Source: Tethya wilhelma (taxonomy: Eukaryota; Porifera; Demospongiae; Tethyida; Tethyidae). From it: a stretch of DNA of 64,000 nucleotides. The DNA is taken from positions 1,659,058 through 1,723,057 of the forward strand of contig CAXIPT010000003.1 of the NCBI GenBank assembly GCA_964030475.1. The letters are read 5' to 3'. Position 1 is the first letter of the stretch, and the number at the start of each line of letters is the position of its first letter. Positions 56,408-64,000 of this stretch are shown piece after piece. The translations under genes were made by a program, and so were the position numbers. The notes beneath the pieces are model-generated. The model ran no database searches, was not told the DNA's origin, and saw only the letters and a list, made by a program, of their open reading frames with translations.

Positions 56408-59400
56408 GTGTGTGTGTGTGTGAGCTAGTGACATATAAAAAAGTACAGTACAGGTATAACTAAGGGTAAGTGGTAAAGGGTCGTCAATGCTAAATGCAGC
56501 TAAATGCAACCCTCAGAAAGCTTGCAAATGAGCAGAACTTATAGCCTCCAGGATCTCTCCATTGACCTTACACTAATGGCAAGTTAGTGCAAGGTCAAAG
56601 GTCAAGGTCAAAGGGGAGAGACTGGGTATGAAAGAAATTGCTCCGCAGATACTCTCTATTATCTTCGAAGGATGAAACCCAGAGGAGGTACGACACGCGA
56701 GTGTCAATTAGCACATTCCAATCACGTGACCACTATAGTTTGGTATTGGATTTGGTCAGGTGCACCTACCATGCTGAGTCAGCAAAAGCATTGAATTGAC
56801 ACTCGCGTGTCGTACCTCCTCTGGATGAAACCACTCTTAGGTATAGTTTGATATTGGTGTAAATTGGGTATGAGGCTGAGCAAAATTGACATTATGCTAT
56901 TCAAAGCTTTACCTTCCTATCGTAGTACCATCTTGAGTGACGAGATATAGTGTTCCTCTGGGTAGACATTCACTTTCAATAACGAGCATCCTAATGCAAG
57001 GGGCCCACTCATCCTCGGGGGGAGGGGCGCCACGGGGGATCTTTTTACGTCGTTTGGAGGGACGGATCTCACCTTCTTCGGGAGAATCTGAGAAGAAAGA
57101 GAGAGAAAGAGAGAGTCACACAAACAAACAAATCTAAGAAAAAGAGATTCAAATCTTAAACGAACTGTGTCACTATACAAGCCCTCTTTTGTTTCTAAAA
57201 TAAAATGTATGATGTTTTGTACGACGTTCTATGACCTTTTATGACATTTTTGTTTTATTTTTAGTGCGATCTGAGTACTACGTACGTCTAGATACTAGCT
57301 CCATGTATGTACGTGTAATGCACGTTTGTCAACAAAAAAACGTACATCCCAAAATGTCATGCATCATATTTTTGGTAACAAAACAGCGCTTATAATACAG
57401 TGACACAACTCCTTTAGAATACCAACGTATTCTTTGCTTTCAGTGTAGAACTCTAGATTGTATTTTTAAAGCTCTCTCTTTTATGAGCAAACTACCCACT
57501 TCTGTGTTCTGTGCTTTGAAGCAATAATAATATGTACACTCTGTAGCTTGGCATTAATCTGAACCTGAAACACAGGCTTGCTATTCAAATTGATAAACTA
57601 CAAGTGTGAAGGAAAACACAATCAGACCTGCATGTACATATCACCACGAAAAAACAAAGCTATTTTTCAATCACTAGAACCACCAAGCAAAAACGCTTTG
57701 GCATGTTATGCATGACTAAACTTAATCTTAAATTGAGTCAAAGTGTCAAAATAAGTACACTAATATCCTTCCAAATATTAAAATAATTTTAAAACAAAAA
57801 CAAAAGATACCGTATAGCGGGAACTTTTCGTGGGGGAAAATTTTTGCAAATTTCGCTGTTTGGCAGCTTTCCGCAAAAAATTTTCCCCCATGAAATTTTG
57901 TAAGGTACGAGGTCGTCACGTAATGTTGAGATGAAATCTATGAAAATGTTCCTTGCGAATTTCTATTCAAGACAAAAATGCAAAAATTTTCCCCCACGAA
58001 AAATTCCCGCTATACGGTATTATTGATCACACTCTAGATGGAAGAGTAGTATACCTTTATACTCTTCATCGCTGCTCTCGATCTCAATGAGCTGTATCTC
58101 TGGACTCTTCTCCTTCTCTGGGAGAGGCACTCTGGAGTGGACTGTGTACTGCCTCGTCACATCGTCGTAGGAGTAGTAGGTACCTAGGTCAGCATCATAG
58201 TAGAGCTGGGAGCTCTGGAGAGAAATGGCAAAGTACATGGATTTTGATAAAATTTTAAATGACATACACTGTACCATATAGCACAAAATATTGATGAGAA
58301 TAAAACTTGGCAAAATTTCACGATTGGCAGATTTTATTTTGGTGATAGCGCTTGTATCAAAATTGTACATGTATATATGTATAGCAGGAAATTTTCATAT
58401 TATGTGGTACAAATTTTCGTATTTTTTGTATGGCGTTCCAATATACAAATTTATAACCACAAAAATTTAACTTCGGCATTATGCACAATACGAGCTAGTG
58501 CATGCCACGTGTATGAATTTTTTTTATGGTACTCCTTCACTGATTTACATGTATATGAAATTTTGAACTACGAAAATTTCCCGCTTTGCAGTACCTCCTC
58601 TATCAAAGTACACTGTACTTGTCAGGAAGCTCCTACCCACTCTCACCTGGTCATAGTAGAGTCCTCTGGTCACATCAAAGTACATGCCCATGGTGCCGTG
58701 GTACTCCATGCCACACCTCTCAATAGCACGGTCCGAGACTGCAGCCAATACGTCAGCAATGCTAGTCGTCTTACTACTGGTAGTAGAACTGGTTTGACTG
58801 GTTTGTGAAGTCGTTTGACTGGTTTGTTGGTAGTCGTACGCAGTAGAGGGAGCATAATACTGCTGAGTCAGCTATAGGTGGATACAAAAAAAGCATTACA
58901 GAATCATTCCGTGGATCGAGAATTAGATAGAAAAAAAACAACAACATGGACTGACTTCTGTATGCACCTGGTTCTGAATCAGTGATTTACACAGCATATA
59001 AAATTATTGTTGACCATACCAAAAATATAGTTAGCTGCACACTTTAACTTACTGGATCATAGTAGTATCCAGTTGTCTTGTGCCAATACAGCGAGGCGAA
59101 TTCCACTTTCTCATATTCGCCACTCTCGTGGGTGGAGCTTGTTTCCATAGCAACATCTGTCAGAACAAAGAAGAGATAGACAAGGTCAGAGTGCGCTCTA
59201 AATCTTGACCGTGCCTTATTATTCTCAAACCAGAAGAGCTGTGATTGTTGCCGGCACCTAATGAAGAGGGGTCCCCACTTGATTGACTTGTTTGAGGGGC
59301 TGGACCAGCGTAATATTGCTGAGTCAGCTGTAAAAAGGAAAACCAAAAATATTCTGTATAAACAAACCATCAACATCTCTATCAGGTGACTTAATACATG

Positions 59401-60458
59401 TGTACAACAAAGTACATTTTTACAATACAAGCACATATGTAATGCTTTTAAACAAGTAGGCATTTGAGTGGCTCTGTCTATAGAACTATATTAGTAACAC
59501 AGTGCTCAGAAGCTCTGCTATAGAGTAGTTGCAAGTGACGTCATCAAAACCGGAAGTATTTTCGAAGTGATACGTCATTTTTTGCCACACAAAAGTAAAT
59601 GACAACTACCCATTTTTCCCTATTGCTCTGTACATTTTGCCACACAGAAGTGATGTACCTGCAACCGCTCTATATACTGTACACAGGAACCTACCTGATC
59701 GTAATAGTATCCTGACGTCTTGTGCCAATAGAACACCACATTGTCCACTCGCTGATAGTCATTGTCCATCCCACTGGTCTCCATAGCAACAGCACCTGTG
59801 TCTGGAAAGCCAAGAGCAGAGGATAAATCAAATTGTATCCCTGCTATTAAATTCAATACTTTTATCACGACAGACCTGCATCCTGGACTGTGTTTGAGCT
59901 TTCAGTTTCATTCTTTGATATTTTCAATTCTCCTTTATCATTCATTCCTTGTACATTTGACTCAGTCTTTGTAGCGTCTATACTACTCATTGTCTCTAAA
60001 GTTACACTATCATTGGTGGTTGTATTAGAAGTAACAGTGGCTAAAGTATTAGGAGAAGATAAAAAACTTTCAGAATCTACTTTGAGCAGAGATGATTCAA
60101 GTTTTTCTGATTTATTCTCCACCAGTTCAGTTCTAACGGAGTTTTCTTCTTTTATAGCTGCATCGCTTGGTTTTACAGTAATATTTGTGTTTGAAGGGGA
60201 GCTCGGTGAATTTGGCTGTAAATTGTCATTTGTCTCGAGTCCATCTTGTTTTGTAGCCGCGCTATCCACTGCTGTTTGAGACTCAAGTACTGATTTCAGC
60301 TGACTCCACACTGAACACAGTTTGTTCACTTCTTCCACAGAAACAAGCATCTTTTGACCGCCTCCCGGCTCATTGCTGTCTTCACTAGCTCTCTGCGTCG
60401 CTTGCAGTGCCTCAAGACAACTGTCCAGGCTTTGAACGAGACCAGAAACGCTTTCCAT
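55122..60458 (-). CDS. AGGF1: AGGF1-like protein (OCRE repeats, split FHA), incomplete
   Basis: Minus-strand exons with matching phases: 60458-59876, 59801-59695, 59327-59231, 59156-59053, 58871-58647, 58214-58055, 57087-56913, 55733-55494, 55189-55122. Exon 1 is an acidic/Ser-rich N-terminus. The next exons hold aromatic OCRE motifs ([53 protein letters not shown]). Exon 57087 starts the FHA domain ([11 protein letters not shown] ... TIGR), and exon 55733 resumes at its end ([17 protein letters not shown]) followed by [13 protein letters not shown], as in AGGF1. The middle of the FHA is missing where two Ns lie (56035, 56373), and no G-patch exon is found before the kinase array. In vertebrates AGGF1 is an angiogenic and splicing-associated factor; the role in a sponge is inferred to be RNA-related. 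Confidence 0.85.
56035..56035. other. Single N: contig join
   Basis: Left edge of a 337-bp island inside AGGF1. Confidence 0.8.
56036..56372 (+). CDS. Asparaginase/isoaspartyl peptidase-like internal fragment
   Basis: A continuous 112-codon reading without start or stop between two Ns. It ends [39 protein letters not shown] and GAYCDNDIG, the signature around the nucleophilic threonine (T of DTVGAV) of Ntn-hydrolase asparaginases (ASRGL1/plant-type family). The upstream part ([13 protein letters not shown]) also fits the alpha subunit end. It lies in an AGGF1 intron, on the opposite strand, exactly bounded by Ns. I infer a small contig put in the wrong place; a bacterial or host origin cannot be told from this piece. 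Confidence 0.75.
56373..56373. other. Single N: contig join at a GT tract
   Basis: Right edge of the island, followed by (GT)n to about 56420. Confidence 0.8.
56680..56823. mobile_element. MULE-like MITE, copy 2
   Basis: 144 bp with CAGAGGAGGTACGACACG / CGTGTCGTACCTCCTCTG termini, flanked by the 9-bp duplication GATGAAACC (56671-56679, 56824-56832). Same family as 42006-42150. The 9-bp duplications fit Mutator-like elements. Confidence 0.9.
57808..58019. mobile_element. MITE with TACCGTATAGCGGGAA termini
   Basis: TACCGTATAGCGGGAA pairs with TTCCCGCTATACGGTA; 212 bp, in the AGGF1 intron between 57088 and 58054. Sub-terminal AAAATTTTTGC / CCCCCACGAAAA stretches extend the symmetry. Its TIR core CCGTATAGC is shared with the 7543 element. 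Confidence 0.85.
58271..58596. mobile_element. Two decayed, adjacent MITE remnants
   Basis: TACCATATAGCACAAAATATT at about 58274 begins a diverged left part of the 7543-type MITE. GTATAGCAGGAAATTTTC near 58379 and GAAAATTTCCCGC near 58574 are worn ends of a 57808-type copy. Both lie in the AGGF1 intron 58215-58646. Confidence 0.6.
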
Positions 60459-60989
60459 GTGACCAGCCAGCTGTTCTCAACCCGCTCTTCTTAAAGGTCG
60501 AAGGTCAACCTGCAATTCATTTTAACGACCATTTCCAGTGTGACAAACATTCAAAAGACACCGTTTGAAGTTTCTCACAGTTTGTTGAGCTCCACCATGT
60601 AACAGAGGCTGCTATTGACGGTAAGCAGCTGCTTAAAATGACTCTCAGGGTCTTTTAAAATGTTTAGCTTCTTCCTTGCTTGTATATGAGAGGTTGAATT
60701 TTACTGTGGCATGTACAATGTAGGTACCACATACTGGAACTCAACTTTATGCACCTATGCTTGTAACTTTATACTGTAGAAGTTGATATTGTGATACCAT
60801 ATAAAGTACTGCATATACTCTGTTGCTTATTTAAGTATGCTGTGTGCATGTGTGTGTGTGTGTGTGTGTTTGCTCTAGCTACTTACTGAGTTGTTTGAAT
60901 TCAACGACTTATTCATGTTTTCATGTCTAGAAGCCTTGTGAATGGTTCCATTTTTCTGCTAGAAATTTTAAATAAAAAGTCCACACGCA

Positions 60990-61024
<35 letters not shown>

Positions 61025-61227
61025 CCTCAATACATTTCTTCACTGACTTTTTCCCTTTCTTTTAAACTTGCTCTCACTTTTTTTCCCCTTTTTTCCCTTT
61101 CTTTCACTACAGTTCAATTGTATGTATAGCTGTCGCTGGCATCTGTGCAGGCACTTACCCACACTCACTGATACTCTATAACGGTTGGTCTATAACTAGC
61201 AGCAGACTAGCTAGTTGTTGGTCAGAC
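60459..61227. promoter_or_regulatory. Divergent intergenic region between AGGF1 and the GCN2-like gene
   Basis: The two genes start head to head about 770 bp apart. The region includes GT (about 60850) and CA (about 60988-61021) microsatellites. A shared bidirectional promoter is possible; no core element is recognisable. Confidence 0.45.
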
Positions 61228-61882
61228 ATGATGGAGGACCATGAAGAGAGACAGGAAGATGAGGTGGAGTTCCTCCAAGCTGTCTTTCCAGGAGACTTTG
61301 AAGACCTTCGTCTCAAAGACCCTTGGAAGGTACACATCTTATACATGTATGCATAGACACAATGCATGTCATGTACTGTACATATACATCACATCGTATT
61401 CAATCCTGGGTGGTAAAAGGTAGCTAGGCTGTTTTTAAATAAAAGGGTGCATGATACTGTGTGTGTATACAGTATAGTCATGCTATATATTTTATGGATG
61501 ATGACCATAGGACACCAGCTAGACAATGCAATGTTAGTGTGGTTATTCTTATTTCTACTTATTTAGTCCACAGATCTGTACGATATTTATGGTTGGAGAC
61601 TACAATAAGTGTTGTATATTTTGCTTTGTAGATTTGTATAGACACATGCATGAGAATAATGTGAAAATAATTATACAGTATATACTGTTCAGTTACAATT
61701 TCTAGTACGTACATTATAAACTCTGTCGATCCATCTTGATTCCGTTTCCATGTTCAGATTCGTCGCCCCCCTGAAATAGTTCTCTCCTTGGTTCCCCAGA
61801 AGAGTATGGGGGGTAGTGTCAGAGACTTGAGACCCCTCAGCATCAAACTACATGCCAAGTACACCACAGACTACCCTGACAG
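61228..61882 (+). CDS. EIF2AK4: GCN2-like RWD domain, first two exons
   Basis: Exon 1 (61228-61329) opens with MMEDHEERQEDEVEFLQAVF, PGDFEDLR and DPWK. Exon 2 (61758-61882) gives IRRPPEIVLSLVPQ, LSIKLHAKYTTDYPD and ends at a GTACGG donor. The pattern E-x-x-x-LQ-A-F, PPEI, L-PQ and YP is the N-terminal RWD domain of GCN2 (eIF2alpha kinase 4), which binds GCN1. A second in-frame ATG follows the first directly. No further exon was recognised before the convergent gene at 62401, so the kinase part must lie beyond the window or be missing. Another RWD protein cannot be excluded. Confidence 0.65.
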
Positions 61883-62400
61883 GTACGGTATAGTAGTATT
61901 AGCCTTGTTCTCAGGCCTTCACTAGCAAATAATTATTATTTTATATTTGCGAGTTACAAAGTTAGCGCTTTTTTCCCCTTGTGTGTATGTTATAGGGAAG
62001 GCCTCCCCCTATAATTTTTTCCTTAGTACTTATAATTGTGACATTGCGTTCACACACAACAATAGCTAGCCATATTTAGATAGGCATGCAAGATCTGGGA
62101 TCGAAAGACCTGAGTTCAAATCCCAGCTAGATCTCAAGATTATTTTCCAATGAACTGTTCATGCACTCATGTACAAATGCTGATCCGACTATTAGCAAGA
62201 ATTTGAAGCATAATTTTATATTCAAAAAATTTATACATTTCAACACAGTCCATTTCTCACAATTATTGGTGCAGTTATATAGTTCACAACAAATCCACAA
62301 AGGTATACACAAACACAATCAGATACATCGAATATAATTATTGTATGTACATACGTACATATCACATATCGCACTTTGATCAGTCAATCTTTCTTCGAAT
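61883..62400. other. Spacer with tRNA-like T-arm motif
   Basis: GAGTTCAAATCCCAG near 62111-62126 resembles a tRNA B box/T arm, but no acceptor, D or anticodon arms could be folded. It may be a tRNA-derived SINE remnant. No exon was seen. Confidence 0.35.
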
Positions 62401-64000
62401 CTATATGCTAGTATCATTAGTGTTCATCTTAAACTCGAAACCAGCGCTAAAAATATCTTTGACCTTGTACTCGAGGAAACTTCCCTGCACTGCTCCCCCA
62501 CCTTGGCCAGAGACACTATTGCTGTGAGGAATGGCCCAACAATCAGGCTGTTCCTTTTTCTCTTTGTTGCTGGTGGTGTTGGTGGTGGTGGAGAGAGATT
62601 TCCAACTCTCTCTGAAGCTCCACATTGAGGTGGGTTGGACTGGGATGGGATCTGCGATATTGGGAAGATGGAGGAGTTGATGGTGCTCGTCGATTTTGAC
62701 TGTGTTGTGGAGATATTGACCTGTTGTGTGTGTGTGTGTGTGCGTGTGTGTGTGTGTACATTCGTGAATAAAGTTAAGCTTTTCTGTACCACTAAAGCCA
62801 TTGTACAATGCAAGACTCCCAGTTCCCTTTAAAAACAAAGCAAAAACAAAAGCGAACATGCAAACATCCAAACCTATAAACAATCAAAAAAAAATTTTAA
62901 AAAAATGCTATATCTATTCCATCTTACCAATAAGTCCCTCAACTCTATTTCCAGTGCCTCTATTCTCCCAGAACACATCAAGATGGTGGTGCTTCACAAA
63001 TCGAACAGTAAAATTCAAATCCAGATCCTTCAATTCCACGCGAACCGTAGCATCTTTCGAAGCATTCAGCTTTCCCACAAACGGTAGCAGTACCAACTTC
63101 CCTTCGTGATCAATAGTCAGCTTCTCCACCGAATATGCATCCAGGGTCACCTTGTCGCTTATGTCCACAAGGTGTTCTTTAATTAGAAACTTGATCTTGA
63201 TTATTTTTTGCTGGCTTTCGTGGAGAGCCGAAATACCGATGGTGCCCAACCAGTTAGTTTTACGTCCGTGTTGATCGGGGATGAGCTTCGCGTTGATTTC
63301 GAGTTTATCGGTGCTGAGGAGGTTGTACGTGGTGTTGCTCTCGGCCCAGATGGTGTGGCAGAGGAAGTGACCGTCTGCTAGTTGGAGAGCGAAGTGATGA
63401 GTACTTGAGTCGGGAAGAATGGAGTAGTCTGTTTCTGTGTAGGCTTTATGAAAGAGATGAGGGTTAGGTGTAGTTGTTTTTTTTTGTTAAGTGTGTGGAT
63501 CTTACCACAAAGTCCCATGTCACACTTTTGATCTTTGAGACATTCTGAGCATCTATGTCCCTCGAGGTAGGGCAACTTTCCTCCAATGTTACCACTGTTT
63601 GCGTGTGTGTGTGTGTGGGTTTTTCAATTTTACGTCATGTACATACAAACTGTATGTAAAGCAAGACGGCCTACAAATATTTATCATCCCCTTTAATTAT
63701 TGCTACATGAATGATCTACATGCATGCACATGTACACAGCAATTTTTATATCTATAAAAGCAACTCATTCCAAGGCTCCCACCTTTGACCTTTCAAATTT
63801 ACAAGGGAAAACTTCCCTTGTACCCATAAATTCTATGAGTGAAAGGTCAAAGGTGAGATTTGGCACGGAACGAGGCTATATAGTTTGTGACATACACACC
63901 CTGGTCCGTAGTTGCAGACAAAGATGAACTGTGTGGGTTCAGAGTTCATGAGACAAGTGTGTGCTCCACAACCAATGCTCGTCGAGGCAGCCCACACAAC
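62401..64000 (-). CDS. CAP (SCP/PR-1) domain protein with ITIH-type C-terminal domain, 5' partial
   Basis: Minus-strand exons: 64000(open)-63900, 63594-63506, 63434-62928, 62720-62401 with matched phases. The first encodes the end of a CAP domain (IGCGAHTC, FIFVCNYGPG). The second adds the usual Cys-rich extension (GNIGGKLPYLEGHRC, CDMGLC). The third and fourth encode a domain like the C-terminus of inter-alpha-trypsin inhibitor heavy chains: DHEGKLVLL, VFWENRGTG, EGLIGQY, then PDCWAIP and SFLEYKVKDIF, comparable to the GLLGQF, CWF and DYIVPD-type motifs there. The protein stops at 62401. It is probably secreted; the signal peptide lies outside the window. The joining of the two domains is unusual. 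Confidence 0.75.
62728..62758. repeat. GT microsatellite in the last intron
   Basis: A GT tract lies directly upstream (minus-strand sense) of the acceptor of the last CAP/ITIH exon, so it forms its polypyrimidine-poor CA tract. Confidence 0.8.

Noticed and set aside
59890..60279. Plus-strand 129-codon frame
   Set aside because: Antisense to AGGF1 exon 1, which is Ser/Glu-rich and therefore low in stops on the other strand.
62090..62140. Possible tRNA gene (TTCAAATCCCAG)
   Set aside because: Only a T-arm-like piece; acceptor, D and anticodon arms could not be built. At most a SINE remnant.

Overview
The window looks like nuclear DNA of a sponge, most likely a demosponge of the Amphimedon type. 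The evidence is: animal genes (an AGGF1 orthologue with OCRE and FHA parts, a myosin VII tail, a GCN2-type RWD domain, a CAP-domain protein), very short spliceosomal introns (about 60-200 bp, GT...AG), AT-rich spacers full of CA/GT microsatellites and MITEs, and YR-retroelement and Crypton-like debris. The species call is inference.

About 4.9-54.6 kb holds one expanded gene family: cytosolic proteins with an N-terminal TKL-like protein kinase (about 300 aa), a variable coiled coil (about 100-170 aa) and a C-terminal Kelch propeller (about 300 aa). Each is encoded by a single long exon preceded by a short 5'UTR intron. Five copies are open from end to end (starts at 4954, 12375, 19067, 45635, 52048). 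At least nine others are broken, truncated or fused remnants (8041, 11404, 15774, 37440 on the minus strand, 38717, 42157, 44873, 48406, 50955). Promoter and intergenic segments are duplicated with the genes, both directly and inverted. This is a birth-and-death cluster, and the most interesting object in the window. Its function is unknown; the architecture (kinase output, oligomerising coil, diversified propeller) would suit a family of ligand-sensing scaffold kinases.

Inside the array lie an intact single-exon secreted cysteine-rich gene (22.5-23.4 kb), a foldback satellite structure (24.4-27.2 kb), a decayed tyrosine-recombinase retroelement (27.7-29.7 kb, minus), an inverted copy of a kinase-gene promoter region (30.9-31.8 kb), a duplicated foldback/MITE block (32.1-33.6 kb), a truncated myosin VII tail (34.5-35.5 kb) and a Crypton-like fragment (40.9-41.4 kb).

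To the right of the array the content becomes ordinary: AGGF1 on the minus strand (60.5 down to 55.1 kb), head to head with the first exons of a GCN2-like gene (61.2 kb, plus), then a convergent minus-strand gene that joins a CAP domain to an ITIH-type C-terminal domain and runs off the right edge.

Six single N bases (24357, 30924, 34898, 38435, 56035, 56373) mark contig joins. Strand flips, truncated genes and an out-of-place asparaginase-like piece coincide with them, so the order and orientation of 24.4-38.4 kb and of 56.0-56.4 kb should not be trusted.
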